DNA from: Prasinococcaceae sp. CCMP 1430
Lineage: Eukaryota > Prasinodermophyta > Palmophyllophyceae > Prasinococcales > Prasinococcaceae
Length of the DNA stretch: 35,825 nt
Assembly: GCA_013416795.1 (NCBI GenBank)
Contig: RQSC01000598.1
Coordinates: 51,636 to 87,460, forward strand
Direction of reading: 5' to 3'
Shown here: one piece after another, positions 8,653 through 18,122 of the stretch
Layout of the letters: each line of letters begins with the position of its first letter
Position numbering within the stretch: position 1 is the first letter of the stretch
The notes under the pieces: model-generated
Database searches by the model: none
Told to the model about the DNA's origin: nothing
Seen by the model: the letters and a program-made list of their open reading frames with translations, nothing else
Program-made: the position numbers and the translations under genes

Positions 8653-8940
8653 CGCAACTCTACGAACTGAAGTCAAAACGAACTAAATAAAATAAAAGAG
8701 AGAAAAGAATAAATAAAAGAAATAATAAAATAATAAAATAAAATAAAACTACGGTAACACGTTTTCGCTCCAATTTCGAGCCGCGTACGTAAAGATTCGC
8801 GTGCGCGCGCACCTGAGGGGGGCGCGGTTTCGTCGCGGCGGGAAAGAGGCGCGGCGTCGCCCCAATGCGAATCGACCTGCGGCGTTCCCGAGCCGGGAAA
8901 AAAAAGCCCGCGAAATGCCAAGAAAAAAAAAGGGAGGAGT

Positions 8941-9060
8941 GTCCGATGGAAAGCCCAGGTCTGGCGCGCCTTTTCGGGGGCGGTTGATACGGAGTAAAGG
9001 AAAAGTGTCCGATGGAAAGCCCAGGTCTGGCACGCCTTTTCAGGGGCGGTTGATACCGAG
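8941..9060 (+). repeat. 65-bp tandem duplication
   Basis: Two copies, starting at 8941 and 9006, each begin gtccgatggaaagcccaggt and run to cggttgatac. They differ at a few positions (gcgcgcc/gcacgcc; cggggg/cagggg). No coding function seen. Confidence 0.85.
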
Positions 9061-9099
9061 CGGTCAGGCGCAGTCGTGGGCGACAATCGCCCGGCGCCG

Positions 9100-9100
<1 letters not shown>

Positions 9101-9159
<59 letters not shown>

Positions 9160-9174
9160 GTGTGTGTGTGCAGA
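9101..9174 (+). repeat. (GT)n microsatellite
   Basis: About 36 GT units with a few gc interruptions, just beyond the 3' end of the glucokinase gene. It creates long Val-Cys open frames that are not genes. Confidence 0.95.
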
Positions 9175-9236
9175 GCACTGCGCGTGTATTAATCACCCCC
9201 CACCCCCATCACGCCCGCGAGACGCGTGCGTGCGCC

Positions 9237-10181
9237 CTACTGCGCGGCCAGCCGCGCGAGCGCGACGTCGCGCGAGCCGTGCAGGCCCACGTCGGTGTCG
9301 GTGACTACGTACAGCGGGATGGTGGAGAGCAGCTCGGAGAACTTGGCGTTCTCCTGTGCGTGTGCGTGCGCGCGTGCGTGCGTGCGTGTAAGAGCGCGCG
9401 TGTCAGTGTGCGCGTGTGGTACGTGTGTGCGATCGCGTATTCACGCGCAAGAATGCGAAGGGGAACCCATACACTTCTACACACACACGCACACACACAC
9501 ACACACATCTCGCGCGCACACACACACACATCTCGCGCACACATACACACACACACACACATCTCGCACACATCACACACACACACAAACATCTCACACA
9601 CACGGACCTTGTAGAGGTAGCCGTCGCGCAGGTGGCCCACCTCATCGAGCCGCCCCTTGAGGCGCGGCGCGATGCCGCCCACGACGTACACGCCGCCGCG
9701 GCAGAGCGCGCGCAGCGCCGCGTGGCCCGCCTCGGCGCCGAGCGCCTCGAGGAAAATGTCGACCGCCTGTGCGCGCGCGCGTGTGTGTGTGCGTTTGTGC
9801 GTGCGTGTGTGTGTCAGCGTGCACACACGCGCGCGCGCGCGCGCGCGCACACACACACACACGCACACACGCCCCCCACGCACCTCCAGGCACACCCTGC
9901 AGCTGCCGTCGAGCGCCGCCCCAGTGACCTCCGCGGGCGTGCGCACCGGCAGCGGCTCCTCGCTCTCCCCGAGATCCTCCTTGAGGTGCTCGTAGATGGA
10001 GACGATGCCCTTGCCGCAGAGCACCGACTCCACCTCGCAGTAGCCGTCGCGCGCCTCGAGCGACGCGGCGAGGGCGCGCTGCCGCGCGCCGCGGGGGGCG
10101 AAGGACGCGTGGCCGCCCTCGCCGGGAAGCACAGAGTAGCGCTCGCCCGACCACGCCAGCGTGCAGTAGCCGAGACCTGCG

Positions 10182-10272
<91 letters not shown>

Positions 10273-10300
10273 NNNNNNNNNNNNNNNNNNNNNNNNNNNN

Positions 10301-10391
<91 letters not shown>

Positions 10392-10713
10392 CGCGTGTGT
10401 GTGCGTGTCAGAGACGGCCGCGAGCGCACGCGCACGCGCACGCGCTCTGCACACGCGCTCTGCGCTCGCGCGCCCGCTCACCCGTGCCGGGGCCGAGCAC
10501 GGCAACTGGCGCGCCCTCGACGGCCTCCGCCGCGTGCACGACGAGCGTGTTGTCCTCCCTGGCGGCAGCGTTGGCCTCGCCCACCAGCGCCGCAACGCCG
10601 TAGCCGGCCGCCTCGAAGTCGTTCAGCACCGCCACTGCGCCCTCCGCGCCGCCGAAAAGCTCGGACGACAGCGCGTCGCCGTCCACGGTCCAGCCGAGGT
10701 TGGTCATCTCTGA

Positions 10714-10745
<32 letters not shown>

Positions 10746-10747
10746 CA

Positions 10748-10783
<36 letters not shown>

Positions 10784-11366
10784 TGTTTGTGCGTGTGTGT
10801 GTGTGTGTGTGCGTGCGTGCGTGTGTGTGTGTGTGTTTGCGTGCGCGCGAGGGGTAATGGTCAGCAGTTGCGCGCGTGCGCATGTGCGCGCGCGTGCGTG
10901 TGTGCGCGTCTGCGTCTGCGCATGTGTGCGTGTGCATATGCGTGTGCGTGTGCGTGTGCGTGTGCGTGTGTGCATGTGTGTGTGTGCATGTGTGTGTGTG
11001 CGTGTGCGTGTGCGTGTGCGACGCGCGCGCACACACGCACCGCACGCGTTGCCCGCGACGGGCCCTGCCGCCGCGATCGCCGCGGCGGCGGGCTGCGCGA
11101 TGCCCTCCGCGTCGACCTCGGCGAGGAAGGCGGACAGGCAGCCGGCAAAGGTGGCGTGCTCCGCCGTCGGGTACCGCCGGTCGAGCAGCAGCTCCCCCGC
11201 GGACGAGTACAGCTGCAGCCGCGCGTTGGTGCCGCCCACGTCGCCCGCGACGACCGTCGCGTCGCCGGCGGAGGCGGCGACGGCGAACGTCCGCCCCCCC
11301 CCCCGCGATGGCGGCGGCGATGGGCGACGCGGCAGCGGCCGCCGCGGACGACGTGGAGCGCGCCAT
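9237..11366 (-). CDS. Bacterial-type glucokinase (Glk family)
   Basis: Five minus-strand exons: (11366)-11041, 10709-10482, 10176-9884, 9766-9608 and 9353-9237. All GT-AG junctions keep phase. VVAGDVGGTNARLQLY is the ATP phosphate-binding loop of actin-fold sugar kinases. MTNLGWTVDGDALSSEL, VLNDFEAAGYGV, GPGTGLGYCTLAW, LPGEGGHASFAPR and GGVYVVGGIAPRL follow in the order found in PF02685 glucokinases, not ROK kinases or eukaryotic hexokinases. It should phosphorylate glucose with ATP. No in-frame ATG precedes the P-loop. An ATG at 11366 is in frame only if the G11 run (11294-11304) is counted as ten; with that the protein would be 373 residues. The introns are almost pure GT/AC repeats, and one holds the assembly gap. 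No clear targeting signal can be judged. Confidence 0.88.
10184..10389 (+). repeat. (GT)n microsatellite with a 28-N assembly gap, inside a glucokinase intron
   Basis: Uninterrupted GT repeats flank Ns at 10273-10300. The true length is unknown. On the coding (minus) strand it is an (AC)n tract ending just before the acceptor at 10177. Confidence 0.95.
10711..11038 (+). repeat. Compound GT/GC microsatellite, glucokinase intron 1
   Basis: Long GT runs interspersed with gcgtgc units fill the intron between exons 1 and 2 of the minus-strand glucokinase. On the coding strand it starts gtgcgtgtgtgcgcg and then turns AC-rich up to the acceptor. Confidence 0.9.
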
Positions 11367-11411
11367 CGTGCTGGCGTTCGACGCCGGCGGCGCCGTGCCC
11401 GCGGAACTCAA
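11308..11411 (+). pseudogene. Orphan first exon resembling exportin-T (XPOT/PAUSED)
   Basis: ATG at 11308 opens MAAAMGDAAAAAADDVERAI, continuing to VLAFDAGGAVPAELK and a GT donor (gtgcgcgag at 11412). The pattern Asp-Asp-x-x-Glu-x-Ala-Ile, a hydrophobic pair, Phe-Asp, then Leu-Lys at an exon border resembles the extreme N-terminus of plant-type exportin-T, the tRNA export receptor. No further exportin exon is visible in the following 630 bases before the next gene. It is either a fragment, the start of a gene whose remainder was lost in the repeat-rich assembly, or a chance open frame. It overlaps the putative glucokinase start on the other strand. Confidence 0.35.
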
Positions 11412-11570
11412 GGTGCGCGAGCGAGCGAGCGAGCGAGCGAGCGAGCGAGCGAGTGCGCCCCTCTGTGTGTGTGCGCGCGCGCGTGTGTGTGTCTTCCCTA
11501 TCTTCCCGAGTGTCTCCGTCTCGCAGCCTCACGCGCGCGCATCGCTTGCGCCCTCGCACGCGCGCCTAAT

Positions 11571-11628
<58 letters not shown>

Positions 11629-11643
11629 ACACACACACACACA

Positions 11644-11675
<32 letters not shown>

Positions 11676-11930
11676 CACACGCACACGCACGCACACGCAC
11701 ACACACGCGCGCGCGCGAAAGCGGATAAACCTCGAGCTTGGCGGGAACGCGCGCGCTTGAGACTGAAGTCGCCCTGGCCGCATTCGAACACACGTACAGC
11801 TCTGTAGTTGCAGAACCCTGAATGTAAACCGTTAAAAATGGGAATGAAACAGAAACGTCTGCGGCGCGCCCGCGCGCGCGCGCGCGCGCGAGTGCGCGGG
11901 TGTGTGCAAGCGGGGGTTGGGGGTGGGGGT

Positions 11931-11970
<40 letters not shown>

Positions 11971-12045
11971 CGTCAGTGTGCGCCCGCGCGCGCGCGGGCG
12001 CGGCGGCGGCGGCGACGCCCGCGCGCCCGCGCGCCCGCGCGGGCG
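11412..12045. other. Spacer with (AC)n, (GA)n and (GCGA)n repeats
   Basis: Contains (GCGA)n at 11417-11450, (AC)n at 11574-11645 with following (CACG)n to 11690, and (GA)n at 11951-11970. No exon recognised. The frame of the downstream gene is open from 11902 but is repeat-encoded. Confidence 0.6.
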
Positions 12046-13857
12046 ATGCCCGGCCTGCTGCTGCTCAGCTGGAACGTGGCGTCGTGGCCGACGGCGCTGC
12101 GGTGCATCGATTCGCACCACTCCGGCCTGGGCGCGTGGCTGGCGCGCCATCGCGCGGACGTCGTGGCGCTGCAGGAGGTCAAGGCGACCGCGGAGAGGCT
12201 CGAGGCGGACGCGGCGGCGTCGTGCAAGCACCTCGAGGGCTGGGAGGCGTTCTGGGCGCCGTGCCGCGACGGCCGCAAGGGCAAGGCGGGCTTCAACGGC
12301 GTGGCGACGCTCTGCCGCGCGGGCCTCGTCCGACGCGCGGACCGCGCGCCGCTGCGCGACGCCGACCTCGACGCCGAGGGACGCTGCCTCGCCACCGACC
12401 ACGGCACCTTCGTGCTTTTCAACACCTACGCGCCCAGCGGCGGCGCCACCTCTCCCGGGCGGCGCATGCGCTTCCTGCGCGCGCTGCGCGCCGCGATGCA
12501 GCGCGAGCGCGCCGCCGGGAAGAACGTCGTGCTTTGCGGCGACCTCAACGTGTCGCGCCGCGCGGCAGACGTCGCCCCCGGCTGGGCGCTGCTGCCGCTC
12601 GAAGATGTGTGGGGCTCGCCGCGCGCGCCGGGCCTGGCGGCGCTGCCGCCGCCGCTCGCCGCGGCGGTGCTCGACGCGCGGCCGAGGGCGGAGTGGTGCC
12701 TGCGCCAGCGCAGGGTGGAGGTCAGGCGCGGGAGGAGCTCGGGCGCCAGCGGCGCGTACGTGCCCAACGAGGACGCGTACGTCGCGCGCGTGCCCACCGA
12801 CGACGCCAAGACCGAGTGGGTTAGCCTGGACAAGTGGTCGTCGGCGGAGAGCGCCGAGCGCGACCTGGGCATGGAGGCGCTCAGCGCGGACGACGGAGAG
12901 GGTGGCTCGATGCCACTCCGCCGCGCGGGGTGCCTCCACGCGGAGAGCTTCCAGCAGCTTCTGCGCGCAGCGGGCGTCGAGCTGGGTGACGACGCGCTCG
13001 CAGAGCTCGTCGCCGCGGTGGGCGTCAGCCCGACGGGCGCGTGCTTCCGCGAGTGGATCGACGCGCTGGTGGTCGAGGACGGCATGGTGGACACCTTCGC
13101 CGAGGTGCGCCCCGGCGCGCGCGGCCGCTTCACCTGCTGGCATCAGTACACCAACAGGCGCTACGAGAACGAGGGCACGCGCATCGACTACTGGCTGTGC
13201 GACGGGGCCATCGCGCCGTGCGTGCGCGCGGGCGGCGCGCTCTTCGGCGGCGGCGACGACAGCAGGGCGGCGCTGAGGGCCGCGCTCGGGACCACCCCGT
13301 GCGGCCAGCGCTACACGCCGGCGCCCTTCGACGGCTCCGGGATGCAGGAGCCGCCCACCACCGTGCTCGACACGCAGTTCGGCGAGCCCCACACCGGCAT
13401 CGTGTACACGCCGCCCGGCTACAGCGACCATGTGGCCGTGTCGCTCCTGCTCGAGTGGAGCGACGGGGGGGAGGAGGCGGGCGAGGTGGTGGCGGCTGGG
13501 GGAGGAAAGAGCGGCTGGCGCGGCCCTGCCGAGGGCTCGCTTGAGCTTGCGTCGGACAAGGCGACGCGCGCGTGCCAGCCGCACCGCTCCAGCCGCAGCA
13601 TCAAGGACATGTTCGGCAAGTTCAGGTCCAAGCCTGCCGCACTGACGCCGAGCGCGGGCGCTGCGGGGGGCGCTGCAGGGGGGCCGGAGAGCCGCCTGGC
13701 GCCGCCGCCGTCGGCGCAGCAGCAACAGCAGCAGCAGCGGCGGCGGCAGCAACAACAGCCGGGCAAGTCGAAGCGGATGCCGAGCGCGGCGGCCAAGCGC
13801 GCGGCCAACCCCGTCGCGTCCATGTTCGCGCGGCACGCCAAGAGGACACGCGGCTGA
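12046..13857 (+). CDS. AP endonuclease of the ExoIII/EEP fold, APE2-like
   Basis: Intronless, 603 residues from ATG 12046. The EEP nuclease motifs are in order: SWN10V, LQE44V (metal ligand), GFNGVATLC, NTYAPSGG, GD166LN168VS, RID381YWL and SD461H462V (catalytic Asp-His). It should cleave DNA 5' of abasic sites and act as a 3'-phosphodiesterase/exonuclease in the nucleus. The length, the D/N/H spacing and a long C-terminal tail resemble APE2 more than the short APE1/ExoIII. The tail has a PCNA-box-like SIKDMFGKF (518-526), a glutamine/arginine run and a final NPVASMFARHAKRTR. The zf-GRF zinc finger of animal and plant APE2 is not seen. Residues about 250-345 hold an insertion absent from the compact core, with a helical EF-hand-like stretch (LHAESFQQLL to REWIDALVVED). 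Confidence 0.88.
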   Translation: MPGLLLLSWNVASWPTALRCIDSHHSGLGAWLARHRADVVALQEVKATAERLEADAAASCKHLEGWEAFWAPCRDGRKGKAGFNGVATLCRAGLVRRADRAPLRDADLDAEGRCLATDHGTFVLFNTYAPSGGATSPGRRMRFLRALRAAMQRERAAGKNVVLCGDLNVSRRAADVAPGWALLPLEDVWGSPRAPGLAALPPPLAAAVLDARPRAEWCLRQRRVEVRRGRSSGASGAYVPNEDAYVARVPTDDAKTEWVSLDKWSSAESAERDLGMEALSADDGEGGSMPLRRAGCLHAESFQQLLRAAGVELGDDALAELVAAVGVSPTGACFREWIDALVVEDGMVDTFAEVRPGARGRFTCWHQYTNRRYENEGTRIDYWLCDGAIAPCVRAGGALFGGGDDSRAALRAALGTTPCGQRYTPAPFDGSGMQEPPTTVLDTQFGEPHTGIVYTPPGYSDHVAVSLLLEWSDGGEEAGEVVAAGGGKSGWRGPAEGSLELASDKATRACQPHRSSRSIKDMFGKFRSKPAALTPSAGAAGGAAGGPESRLAPPPSAQQQQQQQRRRQQQQPGKSKRMPSAAAKRAANPVASMFARHAKRTRG

Positions 13858-14434
13858 CGCCGAGAGGCCGCCGCAGCCGGCGCGCAGGCGCATCTAAACC
13901 CTAATAAGAACTTTTGAACCGTTATTATCGATTGAAGCATCGTGTCATCGCGTGGATGAATAGCCCGGGTGCAGCCCCGCGCCCACGCCGCGCGCCGCCC
14001 TCTGCGGCCGCATACATCCATGAGCGCATCCACGCCCGGCGAGGGACACGACGGTTCTGTTCCGGCCGGCGCCCGCCCGCGTAACCTAAACCTCCCACGC
14101 CAGCCGAAGCATCCCGGGTTCGGCTCGTTCACGCCTGGTCTGATTGGGCGGTCGCGCGCCCAAGCTCTCCCCTCGACCGGGTTTATTTCTGTACACAGTA
14201 GAGTACTGTAGTACAGTACAGGTGTACAGTAGTCACTCCTGTGCTTTGTCCGTGCGTCCGTGCGTATTAGGGTTCGGTGTTTAAGGTTAGTCTTATTTAG
14301 GGTTATATCCAAGCCTTGGTGAACGGTTGAACGCGGGCTCGCGGCGCCGGTTCCCCGAGCGCGCGGGCAAATCCGGGGGGCCATCCGCGGTGTGTGGCCG
14401 GCGCCGGCCGCCGGCAGCGCCAGGTGTGGTGCGC
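13858..14434. other. Spacer with TTAGGG-like motifs and a GTAC inverted repeat
   Basis: No gene seen. An inverted repeat GTACTGT-agt-ACAGTAC lies at 14203-14219 within a CAGTA-rich stretch (14191-14236). Telomere-like ttagggtt motifs occur at about 14266 and 14298. A segment at 14116-14146 (cccgggttcggctcgttcac) is similar to 19662-19690. Confidence 0.5.
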
Positions 14435-16027
14435 ATGCGGTTGCCCCTTCGAACGCTCGCGGGCCTGCTCACGTTCTGCGCGGCGGCCGCGCGGCGGCGG
14501 CGGCGGCGGGGACACGCACTCGAGTTTCCACGCGAGGGGGGCGGCGGGGGCGCCGCGGGCGGCACAGGGCGCGCGCACGCCTGGGGGTGGAGGCGGGGTG
14601 GAGGTAGGGGGCGGCGCGGGGTGACGATTCTGCCGATGGGGAGGGATGATGACTTGCACCAGGCCGACGTCATCGTCGACCTGAAGAAGCCGCGCGAGAG
14701 CAGCAAGATGTCGCTCGATGAGCGCCTCGCCGCAAAGCGCGCCGAGGCGGATGCGCAGTGGGCGGGGATCGCCGAGACGGTGCTCAAGCAATTCGCTGAG
14801 GACGCGGGCGGGGCAGGCGCGGTGGAGCTCTGGGCGCCGCAGCCGCATGACGGCGTGGGTGCGGCCGCCGAGAGCATGCACCTCGTCGCGCGGCACGTCG
14901 TGGAGAAGGGGTGCATGGAGGCCGAGTCCAAGGCTTCGATCGGTCAGACGGCCGCCTCGTTCCCGACGCCGACCGCGCCAGGCGTTGGCTACGCGGCCGT
15001 GCTCGCTGAGGGGGATCGAGGCGCGGGAGCCCTGGGATGGGTCACGATGGACGAGCTCGCAAGCAATCCCGAGCGCGAGGAAGACACGCGCGCGAAGGCG
15101 CTGGCGGGGTTGTACGCTATGGCGGCTGCGATTCGCCTCCCAGGCGGCAATGGAGCGGTGGTGCTGCTGTTGCCGCCGAAGGACGAGGAGGACCCCGACA
15201 AGCCAGACCCGCCTTGCACGCGCAACTCAGCGGCACCCTTCTTGCGCGGCGCGGCCGACGTTCTCGCGAAGCTGATGGTGCTGCGCGCGAAGCGAGGGCA
15301 ATTCCTGAGGTCGCGCGCGGGGAAGGCCGAAAAGGCGTGGCGCGTGCTGAAGGCGGTCCTTAAGCTTGGCGTGTCCTTCAAGCCCGCGGTGGACACACAG
15401 CAGGAGGAAAGCCGCGGTGAGCTCAGGCGAAAGTTCATCAACTTCGCCGGTAAGTTCAAGGGCAGCGGTGGCAAAGCTGCCCGCCTGGGCGTGTTGAGCG
15501 CCGCCTTCCTGACCTTCCTGGGCGTGTTTCTCATGTTGCTTCCGCTCAGCAGCGGCAACCAGCTCATCAGCGAGGAGACGAGCGGCGAATACGGCCTGCT
15601 GCTGGGGTCGATGGGCGCTCTCGCCACGCTGCTCTACTCTGCGCCCGCGTCACCGCTCGCGCAGCCGCGCAACATCTACTACGGCCACATGTTGAGCGCG
15701 ATGATCGGCATCGTGCTCAACTACGCCACCGAGAGTGCCAAAGGGGAGGGTGATGGCATGCCGCGGTGGCTCACGCAGGCCCTCAGCCCCGCGCTGGCCA
15801 TCTCCTCGATGCAGTACCTTGGCATCACGCACCCGCCCGCGGGCGCCATCAGCCTCATCATGGTTTCGTCGGGCAAGATGATCAAGCTCGAATGGGGCGC
15901 GCTGGGGGCGCCCATCCTCGTCATGATCACCTTCGCCGTCCTGATGGCGAGCATCTGGAACAACGCGCAGAAGGGCAAGCAGTACCCCACAGGATGGAAC
16001 CTCAACCCGAAGCTCTTCCTGGCGTAG
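14435..16027 (+). CDS. HPP family integral membrane protein with long N-terminal domain
   Basis: 530 residues from ATG 14435; a shorter start at 14636 gives 463. The C-terminal third carries several hydrophobic helices with the HPP hallmarks: GLLLGSMGALATLLYSAP, SPLAQPRNIYYGHMLSA and GITHPPAGAISL, which contains the name-giving His-Pro-Pro. In cyanobacteria and plant plastids HPP proteins have been linked to nitrite transport, so a plastid-envelope transporter is the likely role. The N-terminal ~300 residues are soluble, with a charged helical start (DVIVDLKKPRESSKMSLDER) and no recognised domain. The longer start adds MRLPLRTLAGLLTFCAAAAR, signal-like and followed by a basic stretch, as in bipartite plastid presequences of secondary-plastid algae. 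This favours 14435, but it is inference. Confidence 0.85.
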   Translation: MRLPLRTLAGLLTFCAAAARRRRRRGHALEFPREGGGGGAAGGTGRAHAWGWRRGGGRGRRGVTILPMGRDDDLHQADVIVDLKKPRESSKMSLDERLAAKRAEADAQWAGIAETVLKQFAEDAGGAGAVELWAPQPHDGVGAAAESMHLVARHVVEKGCMEAESKASIGQTAASFPTPTAPGVGYAAVLAEGDRGAGALGWVTMDELASNPEREEDTRAKALAGLYAMAAAIRLPGGNGAVVLLLPPKDEEDPDKPDPPCTRNSAAPFLRGAADVLAKLMVLRAKRGQFLRSRAGKAEKAWRVLKAVLKLGVSFKPAVDTQQEESRGELRRKFINFAGKFKGSGGKAARLGVLSAAFLTFLGVFLMLLPLSSGNQLISEETSGEYGLLLGSMGALATLLYSAPASPLAQPRNIYYGHMLSAMIGIVLNYATESAKGEGDGMPRWLTQALSPALAISSMQYLGITHPPAGAISLIMVSSGKMIKLEWGALGAPILVMITFAVLMASIWNNAQKGKQYPTGWNLNPKLFLA

Positions 16028-16314
16028 CGAGGCCGCCCGTGTGCTGCGCGGCCGCGCGCGCGCACGCGCGCACTCCTTTTTGGACTAATGGCATCGGTCA
16101 TTTTTTATTGCCATGGTACAGAACGATAATTGCTGCGTCTGAAGCGCCGCAGTACGATGCCGTGCAGTAGACTAGCTAGCTGTCATACAAGCCGGCGGGA
16201 CCTACCGGCCTGCGTGCGAAGTGACACGCCGCTTCAGCCTGCTCTGGCCTTCAACTCCACCCTCACACTCTACGTGCATCTCTCACTCACTGCCAGTGTT
16301 GTGTCGATACGGGC

Positions 16315-18122
16315 TCAGCCCAAGACGATGCCCGGGGCAGGACCTCCCGGCTGCTGCGCGGGCGGGGGACCGATGGGCTGCCATGGCGGGAAGGGATCCT
16401 CCAGGCGCACGCCGAACTTCCAGAGGTGCTCGTCCTTGCCGGCGTCCTTGTCTGTGCGCGTGTGCTGGAACAGGGAACCCTTTGCGCGCGTGTATTTGTA
16501 CGCAGACACGCGCAAACACACCGAGTGAGTGTGCGCGTGTGAGCGTTGGTGCGCGCGCACGCGTGCGAATGGCGTCAGCCCGACGGAAGGGCAGTGGGCA
16601 CTCTCTACATGTTTGCGCGGGGCGCGTACGCAGGCGCGCGCACCTTATCCGCCAAATCATCCACGGTGATGAGGCACGCGTCCAGGGCCTTCCTGATGGC
16701 ATCCTCGTCGAGCTTCTGGCCGATAAAAACCACCTCCTGGCGGCGGTCCTTGAGCACGGGGCCATCGAAGTCCTTGACGATCGCGTTGTACTCATCCGAA
16801 CCCTCCGGTGGCCACAACTGCGGCGGCAAGCTCGCCATCCAGCCCCCGCCGCACTCGAACTGCCCAATGGCGCCCGCCTGGCTCCACTCAGCTGCCTGCG
16901 CATCGCGGCCGGCTATCCACATGTACCCTTTGCTGCGCAGGATGTGTCCGTAGGACTGGCGCATGCGCGCAGACCTTTCGTGAGCCCTCGACTCGCGGTC
17001 GCGGAATTCTACCTCCATCTGCTCCTGGTACTCCTGCATGGCCTTCTCCATCTCCCTCTTCGCCTTCCTCTTCTCCGCACCCGTCGCAGGCGCGCCCTCC
17101 GCAGACGCGGCCTCGCCTGCGTTGGGCGGATCCTTCTTGAAAGAATAGCCGGGAAAGCGAATCGTGAAGTTGGCGTCCAGAAATCTCCCGAGCCTCAAGG
17201 GGTGAAACGGCGTACGCGCCTTGTACACGAAGCTGCTGATCCCGTACTCCTCCGTCTCGGGCACGTGGGCGTCCTTGTCCCGCAGCAGCCTCACCCATCC
17301 TGGTGCCTCGTTCGGCGTAAAGAGCCCCGTGCGCAGCACGCTCGAGAGCGGCACGTCGCCACGCACGGCGCGGACGATCTTCGCGGTCGGGTTGAGCGCA
17401 CGAACCGAGCGCTCCACGCGGTCTGCCTCTTCCTCCGAGATCAGATCACACTTGCTGAGCACGATCACGTCGGCGAACTCGATCTGCGACATGAGCAGTG
17501 GCCCGACACTGCGGTCGTCCCCCTCCTCGGCGCTGCCCTTGAATTTCTCGCTGAGATCCGCCGCCGTGGCCATGTTGGAGTCGAAGCCCGCGCAGTCGAC
17601 CAGTGTGACGCAGGTGTCCAGCTTCGCCAACGCGTTGAGCGAGCTCTTGCCGCGCAGCGCCTTGACGATTTCGCCGATCTCCGGATCTGGGCTGTTGGCT
17701 GCTTCTGGGGGTACTTCCGACAGGAACGTCTCCGCCACCTCCTCCGGCACGCTGACGCCCGTTGACTCGATCACGATGGCGTCGAAGCTGCCGTCCGCGG
17801 CCAGGTCGCCCACCGCCTTGACGAGGTCCGCGCGAAGCGTGCAGCAGATGCACCCGTTGTGAAGCTCCACCATCTTGGCCTCACCCTGCTGCAGCACCTT
17901 GGTGCTGCTCACCATGTTCGCGTCGATGTTGACTTCCGCCATGTCGTTCACCAGCACGGCCGCCTTGAGCGGCGGCTTGCCGCCGCTCGCGTCCGCGTGC
18001 GTCTGCTCGAGGATGCTCTTCATCAGCGTCGTCTTGCCCGCACCGAGGAAACCAGAGAGTAGCGTGACGGGCACCGCGCCGCCCGCCGCCGGGGCGGCGC
18101 CCTCCTCGGTCTTGACTCCCAT
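16315..18122 (-). CDS. CobW/COG0523 family GTPase (metal chaperone, ZNG1-like)
   Basis: Two minus-strand exons, 18122-16644 and 16464-16315, joined in phase (donor gtgcgcgcg, acceptor ttccag); 542 residues. The G-domain has the P-loop GFLGAGKTT (24-32), the metal-binding C91ICC94 (in HNGCICCTLR), the switch/Walker B segment VIESTGVSVPEEV and a base-recognition motif SKCD. The C-terminal CobW_C domain starts near YGISSFVYKARTPFHPLRLG, is split by a charged Lys/Glu-rich coiled-coil insertion (AEKRKAKREMEKAMQEYQEQ), and resumes with RSKGYMWIAGRD and RRQEVVFIGQKLDEDAIRKA. The family uses GTP to deliver Zn or other metals to client enzymes. The short last exon is Pro/Gly-rich. The frame stays open upstream of 18122 but the ATG there fits the family start. 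Confidence 0.92.

Noticed and set aside
10186-11807. Very long Val-Cys/His-Thr open frames across GT/AC repeats
   Set aside because: They are translations of dinucleotide repeats and of an N gap inside glucokinase introns, with no protein-like composition.
11566-13893. 775-residue antisense ORF over the endonuclease gene
   Set aside because: GC-rich genes here give long open frames on the opposite strand. It is Arg/Ala-rich, has no domain, and the sense frame has all EEP motifs.
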